Shown in pieces: positions 34,530 to 47,909 of a stretch of DNA of 64,000 bases. The stretch's first letter is position 1; every line of letters begins with the position of its first letter. Position numbers and translations under genes: made by a program. This DNA comes from Strongylocentrotus purpuratus. Its lineage: Eukaryota > Echinodermata > Echinoidea > Camarodonta > Strongylocentrotidae. The notes under the pieces were generated by a model. That model made no database searches and was not told where the DNA came from. It worked only from the letters and a program-made list of their open reading frames with translations. The stretch is taken from assembly GCF_000002235.5 (NCBI RefSeq), contig NW_022145605.1, positions 31,297,274-31,361,273 on the forward strand, in the 5' to 3' direction.

Positions 34530-36405
34530 ATGGCTTCAGTAGTAAGTACACATTTCGGTTACAGACCTAACGTATCTCGTTTCTGATATTAGCTTCATTA
34601 TCAAAATCAAACTAGTATATCTCAATTCGAGAAGGGCATTTTACTTAAGAGATGGGATGTGACATAGTAATAAAACAATTTGTTATGTTTAGTTTTGTTA
34701 CAATGGTGTCATGGTATAGTTCATTGATGCTGGTGAGGTTTCTTTGTGTAAACGGAGGTGTAAATTATATATACAGTCTGTCGGCAAACTTCAAAATTGT
34801 TTTGGAGGTTCTGATGTTTTCCTATTTTGCCTATTTGCACAGATGAAATCTTCATGCAAGCAATACATTCTCTGTGGATTACATTGAACTTTTTTGTTTA
34901 ATTCTATACCGCTTTGTTGCAGTGATAAATACTCCCAGAATGTATCAGAGACCAATCATTGATTTTAACGCGGCTCTTTCTTTATTTCCAGGTAAAAACC
35001 CTGTCCCTTTGCCTGTGCCTAATTGCATTTGTTACACTGGAAATCAAAGGTAAGAACGCATCTTTATTATTTAAATTTTATCGTGTTTAGTTATGAGTTT
35101 AGAACGAAGATGACAAAAAATACCACTTGGGTCTCTTCGGGTACATACGTCATTCATGGGGAACTGTGCAATGCATTTCACGTGGAAATAATATATATCA
35201 ATATAATGAATATCATGTTTATGATGGAATATGCAATAATTTTCAATGGTTATTAAAGATTCTGTCTCACAGTAAATATATAAGGGGACATCGAGTAGTT
35301 TTTGTAAAGCCTGTAATTGACTTTTAAATCATTTGTTTGTGATATGAAGTCAAACGAATACATTTGTTATTGTTATGTATGTGCTTAATGATATTGTTCA
35401 TAACGAATTCCATTGGTACGGCGATTCGAATATTATTTACATGATTGAGGGATGATTTCGCAGGAATTCTATGTGTTTTGTGACTATCCGTTTCATCTAA
35501 ATTGAAAATTCTGTCGTTGTACGTGCATTAAAAATATAAAAACCTATTGATTCAAAAGAGGTTGCATTGGAGAACAGGCAAAATTCTGTTTTGCTTAAAA
35601 TGTCATTGTAATCGCTAAATTCACATTACTTTCTCCTAATTATACAGCTCAAACCACCGATCGCACTTTGATTGATGAGATGATTTTGCAAGAAATTTAT
35701 ATTATTTGTGACTGTTCATTTCATTTAAATTGAATATTCCTTCGTCGTATGTGGATTCATAAAAAGATATATTGATTCAAAAGAGGGAGTATTGGAGAAC
35801 AAGTTATAAACAAAATCTCATTGTGTTCTCTAAAATCGCATTACTTTCTCCTAATTATAGCCCAAACGACCGATCGCACTTCGGAGTTTCAAGCCCTCTG
35901 TGATAGATACAGAACAGTGATGAACGACTGTGAAGAAAAACTTCCCGGGCTAGTGACTGTTGATGAGCAGGCTTTGCTGAATTCAGCCGATAATAATCAG
36001 GTGTGTTTGGAAGAGGAAGGAGAAACGAACTTTGCCGATGCTTGTGAGATCTTGGAGAGCGTTTGCATCCGAGTTGTCTCGTGTCCCGCTTCAGGTAAGG
36101 AACATCGCCGAAGTAGCCATTTTTTGTTGTTAGTTTGGGGGGGGGGCGGTTGGTTCATTTTATTAAGGAATTCGGTTCATCTAGGAGCCATTAATGTTGC
36201 AGGGGCAAAATGTCGTATTAAAAACTTTTGCTCAGATGTCACTTTACGATCTGCCGGATTGATATTATAATTAGTTGCTAATAGATTACGGTATATTCAA
36301 GGAAATAATTGATGTGTTTTCTCATCCCATACAGCTCGTTTTAGACGTTCTTCCTCTGTCTCTGCTTCTGCTGAATCATCCGTTGAGTCTAGTGAAACAG
36401 ACTAA
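34530..36405 (+). CDS. Gene 6: small secreted six-cysteine protein, four exons
   Basis: Exons 34530-34541, 34992-35049, 35861-36094 and 36335-36405; 124 residues. It differs from genes 2, 5 and 7 by one residue: LVTVDEQ in place of LVTADEQ. The G run in intron 3 is shorter than in gene 5. Confidence 0.85.
34696..34767 (+). mobile_element. Internally deleted SINE, gene 6 intron 1
   Basis: Same deletion join as unit 5, with GATGCTGGTGAGG as a private change. Confidence 0.65.
35441..35882 (+). repeat. Duplication of the intron 2 end and exon 3 start, gene 6
   Basis: Decoy exon start at 35648 (TATACAG acceptor, as in gene 4), true start at 35861. Confidence 0.75.
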
Positions 36406-36706
36406 GAAGGCCATCTCCATGACATGTCAAAGGTCGTTACCTAGAATATCGTTTTTATAGGAGATCAAAGAGTCTTGTTCTGTCATCTGCTAGACATCTG
36501 ACTTTCTATTTATTGGAATTCATTTCAATCTATTTCTATATATTAATCACCTACACATTATAAATGCAATTCATTTTGCGACTTCAAGATGATTAAATGG
36601 TGACATAATACTGCCCTAATCAAAATAGGTGTTAGAGTCTTACACATACTGTAATTCATTCAATATAAGCCAAGCCTTCATCATCCGTGATTATCTTGTA
36701 TATTAA

Positions 36707-36972
36707 AATAGACTGCATTATACTTAAACATTTTATTATCGCCTTTATCTGCATTGTACATTGTGTTTACTAATTGGTTACATTGTTCACGTTAGTACTT
36801 TTATACACTATATACCTATTATCGTTTGTATCTTTGTGTTATTATCTATGTATCATGTATAAGAATTGTATTCACAAGTCATGCATTGCTTTTTATACTT
36901 TGATGTTTGTTTGTACTCTCATACCCCGGAGGGGGTTTAGAGTCAATCCAATTCTAAATTCTAAATTCTAAT
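36707..36972 (+). mobile_element. Unit 6 LINE-like 3' tail
   Basis: No difference from the unit 5 copy noticed. Flank 36,973-37,610 is AT-rich without a gene. Confidence 0.45.
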
Positions 36973-37609
36973 GTAATATACAAGAAAGTGATATTCAGCT
37001 CCAAGCAAACTAAACTGATAAACTTATTCTTTATTATCTTACATTTATAACAGGCATCTGGGATGGCATATACTTGAATTACTTACATCAATGTTATTCT
37101 TTGTGTAGATTATGCAGTATTTAGAATGATTTTCCCAGACCCAAATAACGATTTTCGAATTGTTGTTCTAAGGCTCAACAATCTTTGATAAATACCTGAT
37201 ATCTATTTATGATTTAAAACCTTTAATAATAATCCTAATCTATGACAGTTAATATCAAATTATCTTCTGACTAATTTTCAATTTGTGTTAACTCTAGTTT
37301 CAAGGATATTTTTGTTTTTTATACAAATTTGATTTGCGTAGTTAAAAACATAACTTATACAGGCTAGTGCCCTGTTTTGAATTTGTACTATTTGTATTTA
37401 TAAGTTGATGGCACATATTCAAGTTTTATTGATGTTATTTTTTTATTAACATACTATTTTTTTTCTTTCTTGAATTGATTAGATTTTAATAACTTATTTA
37501 TAACAAGAAACTTGTAAACTAAAGCCTATGATTGATATAAGGGCATACTATTTCTTTCAAATAAAATTCTAACCAAACGAAAAAACTGTCTTGAATATTT
37601 ACTTGTTGA

Positions 37610-38436
37610 TCTTTAAGAATGTAGTTGTGCTACGACCAATATTGAAGAGTGATTTGGAATAGAGGAAATGTAGCATGCAATGAGATGATACAAAACTAGA
37701 GAATAGAAAAGCAAGGCAATATGAGAGGGTCGATAGAGAAAGAAATGGAGAGGAGAGAGGTAGGGAGAAAAGGGGAGTTGGCGTGGAAAAAAAGAGAGAG
37801 AGGGATGGGGAGAGCGAGATAGAAAGAGAGAGAAAGAGAAGGAATGAGAGAGAGAGAGAGAGGGAAGAGCCTGGATAAAGGGTAAAAGAGAAGTGGAGAG
37901 AGAGCACAAAAAAAAGAGAGAAGGAATAGGAAGAGAGAGACAGACACAGAGAGATAGACAGACAGAGAGAAATGGATAGAGAGAAAAGATGTGGTATCAT
38001 GAAATAGAGAGAAAGAATGAGATGCGCTCCGACGCTCTGGCGACAATTGTACATCACTATTTTTTAATCCATGTGTTGTATGTTTATGTTTCTGTTTTTC
38101 ACGTGCAATAAAGACGTAAGTACAACAAAATCGTACTGAGCTTATTTCTTCAAAGATAGGGTTACTTATGGCTAGGGTTGCTATTGGGTCCAGGGTTAGG
38201 GTTAAGGTTAGGGTAATGCATGTGTAGTGTTTGGTCCAGCGTTGCATTTAATATGAAGAGGTCAGTGTAATGCGGAGCATTTGTCGTTCAACCGGATAGA
38301 GAGAGAAAGGGGGAGATATAGACATACCGAGAGAGAGAGAGAGAGACAGACAGAGAGAGAGACAGACAGAGAGACAGAGAGAGAGAGAGAGAATGGGTTG
38401 GAGGGAGAGATAGAGATAATGATAGAGAGAGAGAGG
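37610..38436. repeat. Unit 6 GA-rich block, long form
   Basis: GA tracts at about 37,690-38,025 and 38,295-38,436, telomere-like stretch at about 38,171-38,216. It differs from unit 5 mainly in the length and phase of the second tract. Confidence 0.85.
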
Positions 38437-39290
38437 TATCAATGTCTATCTTAAAAAAAGAAGAGATGCGAGCTGAAATAAAAGAATATCATACAGATGT
38501 TGTATAGTGCCTAAGGATGTGAAAATGTACCGAGAGGTCGAATGTTACATTTGTAATATACATTTTTACATGCGAATTCATTTGATTTGAATTATCATTT
38601 GATGAATAGAAAAGGCATAAATAAGAACGACGATGGTGATTAGAACATCTTTTAACAAAAGAGGATATTTCCAGAAAGATCGACTTTTCGTTTAACTTAA
38701 TTTGAAGTCAATTTATTTAATTAAAGGTCATATTTTCATACTCATGGTAAGAAGACAAAATGATAATTATTGAAATAAAGTTAGTAATGAACATGAAAGA
38801 AATGATAACGATTTTGGTCTTGAAAATGTTATGCTGTATGTATGTATTGATTAATTTATTCATTTTATTCCAATTGGATAAAGTCTTTTTCCGGCTATTT
38901 GAATAAGTTCATTACTAAAAATACTCTCTGTTTTTATCAAGTTACATGAAAATGAATATAGAAAACTCATAATTTGCTACATGTAGACAAAATATCTACA
39001 CGATGGTTTAATAATTGATACTTTGTCGTTCATTTTCACCATCGAATGACGCCCATCATGAACACAACGTCAATTACTCCCCAAAAAAATTCTGCATGTT
39101 TTTATTTGTTTATTTTGTTGTTGTTGGGGGATAGACATCTGATCTTATGTGGCTGTGAGAATGGAGAAAATATTGAAACACAAAATGCATTTACAAGGCC
39201 TTCATTTAGCATATAATGGTCCGATATCGATATTGGAACGGAATAGATCAAAATAGTTTTATTTTCAGGGAATTGAACAAAAAACATCAA

Positions 39291-39826
39291 GGGCCTACAA
39301 AAACAACATCAGTAATTGTTATATATGTTATACGAAATTGACTGCCAATACGCGAACTCGAATGCCCGAGTTCATCTTCCAACAATAATTGCCGGTGAGT
39401 TTGATTGATTCTTGGCTCACGCGCTAGACGGAATTCATTTGAATGATGAAAGTGTAAAACCCCATTCACAAGACTCTATATTGAATGACTGAAGTATAGT
39501 TTGAATGACAGTCTCCGCCAAAAATGACGTCTGTGCTAAATTGGACGAACCTTTGAGCGAACCTTTGTTAAAAAATATCGTAAATAAATTTAATTACACG
39601 TGACAGTTAATTGAAATATGGCAGACGATCTAAAAAAAAAAAATAGGAAAATTACCAAACAGATTAGTTTTCATTTGTTTTGGACCGGTGGAGTTTATAA
39701 ACACATGTAAAATAAAACCACTGCCGAGCTGTAAAAAGACAATTGATTGGTGGAATAGATATAATTATGGAAGGCAGAACCGTTGCCGCTGGAATTAAAG
39801 TCAAAGATAATAACATATTCATTGAC
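39291..39826 (+). pseudogene. Unit 6 MADD-gene remnant
   Basis: ATG at 39618; matches the unit 5 copy. Spacer 38,437-39,290 holds nothing recognisable. Confidence 0.5.
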
Positions 39827-40665
39827 AGTTTATAATATTAATAACATATACAAGATAATTTGAAAAACTTTAATCTTTATTTCCCCCCTTTTTGTTTAAT
39901 CCCACTTATTTCATCAGATTCAGCTGAGGGTAGAGACTTACACGTTTTACATGATACCCCAAAACCCAAAATGTTCTTGTTGGCACATTATGATTACTAT
40001 TTTACTCCCGACAATAACCAATTTGTCATAATAAATGAGAGTTTAATATTTTATTCTCAAATATTATCATTAAGTAAACCATGTATTTATATCATTTAAA
40101 CTATCATTGGAAGTAATCACGTATTTTCACTGTTAATTTCCCTGCTTGATTGTACAACTGAGTGTCCCCCCCCCCCCACCAAGGCTTTACTGTTCATTAT
40201 GATAATTTCAAAATCATCATTTATCACTACTGTTATTATTATTATTTTTTTCATTTTTAGTATTATTGTTAATATATTTTTATCATTATCATTATTTGTT
40301 ATGACAATAAATATTATTATTATTATTATTATTATACTTATTATTATTATTATTAATATCTATGTTTCATTTAGGTTGACATTTTCTCCTTACAAAAACC
40401 TTGGTTGCTATGTACAACAGTTAATTACATGTATTCAATATCATTTCACCTTCAATGGTAGCTATTACGTATAACTGATCAGACAATGTCAAATTATAAC
40501 AGTGTTTACGAAATCGGTGAAGCAATTACCGTGCCAATCAAGGGATTCTTGTGTTTGTAGAACATCCTAAATTATTCATTATGAATTTCAATAGCTGAAT
40601 ATGGTTATTATTTTGTATATCCTTCAGCTGTCATTAATTCATGATCAATCGGTGGTTTGAATTGT
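39827..40665. repeat. Unit 7 upstream spacer
   Basis: C run at about 40,166-40,177 and ATT microsatellite at about 40,230-40,365. Lacks the GCTTCAAAAA segment before GAGTTTAA that other units have. Confidence 0.7.
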
Positions 40666-40669
40666 GAAA

Positions 40670-40872
40670 TGACAGTTTAGCTGTTTACTAATGAAATACA
40701 AAACGACAGTTTAAATTAGTTGATAATGAAATAGGAGACTACAGTTTAATTAACCAAAGGTAAATTGTTTTCATGAAAAAAGTTTGTCTCAATTTGCATG
40801 AATTGACCCGCCCTCATCACAAATTTAATTTTTTTAGATCCTATAAAAGGAGGTTAAATGATTTGTTTCATC
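40670..40872 (+). promoter_or_regulatory. Gene 7 promoter
   Basis: First motif TGACAGTTTA at 40670 with the other two at the usual spacing; TATAAAAG at 40842-40849. Confidence 0.75.
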
Positions 40873-40936
40873 ATTCACTCATCATTCTTCGATACTTCAC
40901 TAGATTCAAAGCATTCGATTCAACGAACCTTCTAAC

Positions 40937-42813
40937 ATGGCTTCAGTAGTAAGTACACATTTCGGTTACAGACCTAACGTATCTCGTTTCTGATATTAGC
41001 TTCATTATCAAAATCAAACTAGTATATCTCAATTCGAGAAGGGCATTTTACTTAAGAGATGGGATGTGACATAGTAATCAAACAATTTGTGATGTTTAGT
41101 TTTGTTACAATGGTGTCATGGTATAGTTCATTGATGCTGATGAGGTTTCCTTGTGTAAACGGAGGTGTAAATTATATATACAGTCTGTCGGCAAACTTCA
41201 AAATTGTTTTGGAGGTTCTGATGTTTTCCTATTTTGCCTATTTGCACAGATGAAATCTTCATGCAAGCAATACATTCTCTGTGGATTACATTGAACTATT
41301 TTGTTTAATTCTATACCGCTTTGTTGCAGTGATAAATACTCCCAGAATGTATCAGAGACCAATCATTGATTTTAACGCGGCTCTTTCTTTATTTCCAGGT
41401 AAAAACCCTGTCCCTTTGCCTGTGCCTAATTGCATTTGTTACACTAGAAATCAAAGGTAAGAACGCATCTTTATTATTTAAATTTTATCATGTTTAATTA
41501 TGAGTTTAGAACGAAGATGACAAAAAATACCACTTGGGTCTCTTCGGGTACATACGTCATTCATGGGGAACTGTGCAATGCATTTCACATGGAAATAATA
41601 TATATCAATATAATGAATATCATGTTTATGATGGAATATGCAATAATTTTCAATGGTTATTAAAGATTCTGTCTCACAGTAAATATATTAGGGGACATCG
41701 AGTAGTTTTTGTAAAGCCTGTAATTGACTTTTAAATCATTTGTTTGTGATATGAAGTCAAACGAATACATTTGTTATTGTTATTTATGTGCTTAATGATA
41801 TTGTTCATAACGAATTCCATTGGTACGGCGATTCGAATATTATTTACATGATTGAGGGATGATTTCGCAGGAATTCTATGTGTTTTGTGACTATCCGTTT
41901 CATCTAAATTGAAAATTCTGTCGTTGTACGTGCATTAAAAATATAAAAACCTATTGATTCAAAAGAGGTTGCATTGGAGAACAGGCAAAATTCTGTTTTG
42001 CTTAAAATGTCATTGTAATCGCTAAATTCACATTACTTTCTCCTAATTACAGCTCAAACCACCGATCGCACTTTGATTGATGAGATTATTTTAGCAAGAA
42101 ATTTATATTATTTGTGACTGTTCATTTCATCTAAATTGAATATTCCTTCGTTGTACGTGGATTCATAAAAAGATATATTGATTCAAAAGAGGGAGTATTG
42201 GAGAACAAGTTATAAACAAAATCTCATTGTGTTCTCTAAAATCGCATTACTTTCTCCTAATTATAGCCCAAACGACCGATCGCACTTCGGAGTTTCAAGC
42301 CCTCTGTGATAGATACAGAACAGTGATGAACGACTGTGAAGAAAAACTTCCCGGGCTAGTGACTGCTGATGAGCAGGCTTTGCTGAATTCAGCCGATAAT
42401 AATCAGGTGTGTTTGGAAGAGGAAGGAGAAACGAACTTTGCCGATGCTTGTGAGATCTTGGAGAGCGTTTGCATCCGAGTTGTCTCGTGTCCCGCTTCAG
42501 GTAAGGAACATCGCCGAAGTAGCCATTTTTTGTGGTTAGTTTGGGGGGGGGGGGGGGTTGGTATATTTTATTTAGGAATTCGGTTCATCTAGGAGCCATT
42601 AATGTTGCAGGGGCAAAATGTCGTATTAAAAACTTTTGCTCAGATGTCACTTTACGATCTGCCGGATTGATATTATAATTAGTTGCTAATAGATTACGGT
42701 ATATTCAAGGAAATAATTGATGTGTTTTCTCATCCCATACAGCTCGTTTTAGACGTTCTTCCTCTGTCTCTGCTTCTGCTGAATCATCCGTTGAGTCTAG
42801 TGAAACAGACTAA
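40937..42813 (+). CDS. Gene 7: small secreted six-cysteine protein, four exons
   Basis: Exons 40937-40948, 41399-41456, 42267-42500 and 42743-42813; 124 residues, identical to genes 2 and 5 despite a silent change in exon 2 (CTA for CTG). The G run at the start of intron 3 is about 15 long. Confidence 0.85.
41102..41172 (+). mobile_element. Internally deleted SINE, gene 7 intron 1
   Basis: Same join as units 5, 6 and 9. Confidence 0.65.
41848..42288 (+). repeat. Duplication of the intron 2 end and exon 3 start, gene 7
   Basis: Decoy exon start at 42053, true start at 42267. Here the decoy read-through has GATTATTTTAGC in place of GATGATTTTGC, so it meets a stop sooner. Confidence 0.75.
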
Positions 42814-43114
42814 GAAGGCCATCTCCATGACATGTCAAAGGTCGTTACCTAGAATATCGTTTTTATAGGAGATCAAAGAGTCTTGTTCTGTCATCTGCTA
42901 GACATCTGACTTTCTATTTATTGTAATTCATTTCAATCTATTTCTATATATTAATCACCTACACATTATAAATGCAATTCATTTTGCGACTTCAAGATGA
43001 TTAAATGGTGACATAATACTGCCCTAATCAAAATAGGTATTAGAGTCTTACACATACTGTAATTCATTCAATTTAAGCCAAGCCTTTATCATCCGTGATT
43101 ATCTTGTATATTAA

Positions 43115-43380
43115 AATAGACTGCATTATACTTAAACATTTTATTATCGCCTTTATCTGCATTGTACATTGTGTTTACTAATTGGTTACATTGTTCACGT
43201 TAGTACTTTTATACACTATATACCTATTATCGTTTGTATCTTTGTGTTATTATCTATGTATCATGTATAAGAATTGTATTCACAAGTCATGCATTGCTTT
43301 TTATACTTTGATGTTTGTTTGTACTCTCATACCCCGGAGGGGGTTTAGAGTCAATCCAATTCTAAATTCTAAATTCTAAT
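43115..43380 (+). mobile_element. Unit 7 LINE-like 3' tail
   Basis: Same variant as units 5 and 6. Flank 43,381-44,020 is AT-rich without a gene. Confidence 0.45.
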
Positions 43381-44019
43381 GTAATATACAAGAAAGTGAT
43401 ATTCAGCTCCAAGCAAACTAAACTGATAAACTTATTCTTTATTATCTTACATTTATAACAGGTATCTGGGATGGCATATACTTGAATTACTTACATCAAT
43501 GTTATTCTTTGTGTAGATTATGCAGTATTTAGAATGATTTTCCCAGACCCAAATAACGATTTTCGAATTGTTGTTCTAAGGCTCAACAATCTTTGATAAA
43601 TACCTGATATCTATTTATGATTTAAAACCTTTAATAATAATCCTAATCTATGACAGTTAATATCAAATTCTCTTCTGACTAATTTTCAATTTGTGTTAAC
43701 TCTAGTTTCAAGGATATTTTTGTTATTTATACAAATTTGATTTGCGTAGTTAAAAACATAACTTATACAGGCTAGTGCCCTGTTTTGAATTTGTACTATT
43801 TGTATTTATAAGTTGATGGCACATATTCAAGTTTTATTGATGTTATTTTTTTATTAACATACTATTTTTTTTCTTTCTTGAATTGATTAGATTTTAATAA
43901 CTTATTTATAACAAGAAACTTGTAAACTAAAGCCTATGATTGATATAAGGGCATACTATTTCTTTCAAATAAAATTCTAACCAAACGAAAAAACTGTCTT
44001 GAATATTTACTTGTTGATC

Positions 44020-44742
44020 TTTAAGAATGTAGTTGTGCTACGACCAATATTGAAGAGTGATTTGGAAGAGAGGAAATGTAGCATGCAATGAGATGATACA
44101 AAACTAGAGAATAGAAAAGCAAGGCAATATGAGAGGGTCGATAGAGAAAGAAATGGAGAGGAGAGAGGTAGGGAGAAAAGGGGAGTTGGCGTGGAAAAAA
44201 AGAGAGAGAGGGGTGGGGAGAGCGAGATAGAAAGAGAGAGAAAGAGAAGGAATGAGAGAGAGAGAGAGAGAGAGGGAAGAGCCTGGATAAAGGGTAAAAG
44301 AGAAGTGGAGAGAGAGCACAAAAAAAAAAGAGAGAAGGGATAGGAAGAGAGAGACAGACACAGAGAGATAGACAGACAGAGAGAAATGGATAGAGAGAAA
44401 AGATGTGGTATCATGAAATAGAGAGAAAGAATGAGATGCGCTCCGACGCTCTGGCGACAATTGTACATCACTATTTGTTAATCCATGTGTTGTATGTTTA
44501 TGTTTCTGTTTTTCACGTGCAATAAAGACGTAAGTACAACAAAATCGTACTGAGCTTATTTCTTCAAAGATAGGGTTACTTATGGCTAGGGTTGCTATTG
44601 GGTCCAGGGTTAGGGTTAAGGTTAGGGTAATGCATGTGTAGTGTTTGGTCCAGCGTTGCATTTAATATGAAGAGGTCAGTGTAACGCGGAGCATCTGTCG
44701 TTCAACCGGATAGAGAGAGAAAGGGGAAGAGATAGACATACC

Positions 44743-44781
<39 letters not shown>

Positions 44782-44823
44782 GGTTGGAGGGAGAGATAGA
44801 GAGAATGATAGAGAGAGAGAGGT
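44020..44823. repeat. Unit 7 GA-rich block, long form
   Basis: GA tracts at about 44,105-44,435 and 44,705-44,823; telomere-like stretch at about 44,585-44,631. The second tract is purer (GA) than in units 5 and 6. Confidence 0.85.
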
Positions 44824-45720
44824 ATCAATGTCTATCTTAAAAAAACAAGAGATGCGAGCTGAAATAAAAGAATATCATACAGATGTTGTATAGTGCCTAA
44901 GGATGTGAAAATGTACCGAGAGGTCGAATGTTACATTTGTAATATATATTTTTACATGCGAATTAATTTGATTTGAATGATCATTTGATGAATAGAAAAG
45001 GCATAAATAAGAACGACGATGGTGATTAGAACATCCTTTAACAAAAGAGGATATTTCCAGAAAGTTAGACTTTTCGTTTAACTTAATTTGAAGTCAATTT
45101 ATTTAATTAAAGGTCATATTTTCATACTCATGGTTAGAAGACAAAATGATAATTATTGAAATAAAGTTAGTAATGAACATGAAAGTAATGATAACGATTT
45201 TGGTCTTGAAAATGTTATGCTGTATGTATGTATTGATTAATTTATTCATTTTATTTCAATTGGATAAGGTCTTTTTCCTGCTATTTGAATAAGTTCATTA
45301 CTCAAAATACACTCTGATTTCATCAAGTTACATGGCAATGATAACAGAAAACTCATAATATGCTACATGTAGACATACTATCTACACGATGGTTTAATAA
45401 TTGATACTTTGTCGTTCATTTTCACCATCGAATGACGCCCATCATGAAAACAACGTCAATTACTCCCCCCCCCCCCCCCAAAAAAAAAAAAAAAAAAAAA
45501 ATTCTGCATGTTTTTATTTGTTTTATTTTGTTGTTGTTGATTTTTTGTTGTTGGGGGATAGACATCTGATCTTATGTGGCTGTGAGAATGGAGAAAATAT
45601 TGAAACACATAATGCATTTACAAGGCCTTCATTTAGCATATTAAAGTGGTCTGATATCGATATTGGAACGGAATAGATCAAAATAGTTTTATTTTCAGGG
45701 AATTGAACAAAAATCATCAA

Positions 45721-46258
45721 GGGCCTACAAAAACAAAATCCAAAGTAATTGTTATATATGTTATACGAAATTGACTGCCAATACGCGAACTCGAATGCCC
45801 GAGTTCATCTTCCAACAATAATTGCCGGTGAGTTTGATTGATTCTTGGCTCACGCGCTAGACGGAATTCATTTGAATGATGAAAGTGTAAAACCCCATTC
45901 ACAAGACTCTATATTGAATGACTGAAGTATAGTTTGAATGACAGTCTCCGCCAAAAATGACGTCTGTGCTAAATTGGACGAACCTTTGAGCGAACCTTTG
46001 TTAAAAAATATCGTAAATAAATTTAATTACACGTGACAGTTAATTGAAATATGGCAGACGATCTAAAAAAAAAAAATTGGAAAATTACCAAACAGATAAG
46101 TTTTCATTTGTTTTGGACCGGTGGAGTTTATAAACACATGTAAAATAAAACCACTGCCGAGCTGTCAAAAAGACAATTGATTGGCGGAATAGATATAATT
46201 ATGGAAGGCAGAACCGTTGCCGCTGGAATTAAAGTCAAAGATAATAACATATTCATTC
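45721..46258 (+). pseudogene. Unit 7 MADD-gene remnant
   Basis: ATG at 46051. The spacer before it (44,824-45,720) has a C run followed by an A run of about 22 at 45,464-45,500, expanded only in this unit. Confidence 0.5.
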
Positions 46259-46931
46259 ACAGTTTATAATATTAATAACATATATACAAGATAATTTGAA
46301 AAACTTTAATCTTTATTTCCCTTTTTTTAATCCCACTTATTTCATCAGATTCAGCTGAGGGTAGAGACTTACAGGTTTCACATGATACCCCAAAACCCAA
46401 AATGTTCTTGTTGGCACATTATGATTACTATTTTACTCTCGACAATAACCAATTTGTCATAATAAATGCTTCAAAAAGAGTTTAAAGTTTTATTCTCAAA
46501 TATCATCATTAAGTAAACCGTGTATTTATATACTTTAAACTATCATTGGAAGTAATCACAAATTTTCACTGTTAATTTCCCTGCTTGATTGTACAACTGA
46601 TTTTCCCCTGGAAAAAAACCACGTATTATTTTAATGTCCATTATAATAATGTTCAAAATCTTTATTTATCACTACTGTTATTATTATGAGTTTAAACCCT
46701 CTCCATACTCCCTCCGTAATGCACATAACCTCTCTTTACCTAAGCCAAGAACTAATTATTGTAAAAGAACTTTTGTGTACAGAGCTTCTTTTCAATATAA
46801 TAAATTATCCCTGATTTGCGTCAACTACCCACTTTTGCCACCTTTAAGACTAACCTAAACAGACTATAATCACCTTGTTGTTGTACCTCTTTATGTATGT
46901 TTATATGATGTTTGTTTTGTTTTGTTTTTGT

Positions 46932-46973
<42 letters not shown>

Positions 46974-47640
46974 TTTTCCTTTAAGTATTTGTATTTTGTT
47001 TTCGACTGATACTTTGTAATTATTTATTTTGTTAATTTGTTATATTATGTATATTTTGCATATTGTAAACTGGCCCCATGGAAGACCAGCAGCAACAATT
47101 ATAGTTGCAGCTGAATATGGGCTACCAGCCGTATACGGTCCCTCTTCTCTGTATGATTATTTTATATGTATTTGTATCTGATTTTATCATACGGAAATAA
47201 AAACAACAACAACAACATTATTATTTTCATATTTAGTATTATTGTTAATATTGTTCTATCATTATCATTAGTTGTTATGACAGTAAATATTATTATTATT
47301 ATTATACTTATTATTATTATTATCAATATCATAATACGTTTCATTTAGGTTGATATTTTTCCCCTACAAAAACATTGGTCGCTATGTACAACAGTTAATT
47401 ACATGAATTCAATATCATTTCACCTTCAATGGTAGCTATTACGTATAACTGATCAGACAATGTCAAATTATAACAGTTTTGACGAAATCGGTGAAGCAAG
47501 TACCGTGCCAATCTAGGGATTCTTGTGTTTGTAGAACATCCTTAATTATTCGTTATGAATTTCAATAGCTGGATGTGGTTATTATTTTGTATATCCTTCA
47601 GCTGTCATTGCTTCATGATTAATCGGTGGTTTGAATTGTG
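46259..47640. repeat. Unit 8 upstream spacer, interrupted by a LINE
   Basis: The poly-C tract is lost here; the ATT microsatellite is split into about 46,674-46,687 and 47,217-47,335 by the LINE insertion listed separately. Confidence 0.7.
46688..47216 (+). mobile_element. 5'-truncated LINE insertion upstream of gene 8
   Basis: About 530 bp found only in unit 8. It begins with the C-terminal end of a reverse-transcriptase ORF (46,688-46,858): RNAHNLSLPKPRTNY, then CKRTFVYRASFQYNKL, the usual C-terminal pattern of jockey/CR1-type LINEs. A T/G-rich 3' UTR follows, ending GGAAATAAAAACAACAACAAC. ATTATTAT flanks both sides, as expected for a target-site duplication in the microsatellite. Confidence 0.75.
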
Positions 47641-47643
47641 AAA

Positions 47644-47845
47644 TGACAGTTTAGCTGTTTACTAATGAAATACAAAATGACAGTTTAAATTAGTTGATAA
47701 TGAAATAGGAGGTTACAGTTTAATTAACCAAAGGTAAATTGTTTTCATAAAAAAGTTTGTCTCAATTTGCATGAATTGACCCGCCCTCATCACAAATTTA
47801 ATTTTTTTAGATCCTATAAAAGGAGGTTAAATGATTTGTTTCATC
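47644..47845 (+). promoter_or_regulatory. Gene 8 promoter
   Basis: First motif TGACAGTTTA at 47644; TATAAAAG at 47815-47822. The LINE insertion ends about 430 bp upstream and leaves the motif cluster intact. Confidence 0.75.
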
Positions 47846-47909
47846 ATTCACTCATCATTCTTCGATACTTCACTAGATTCAAAGCATTCGAGTCAACGAA
47901 CCTTCTAAC

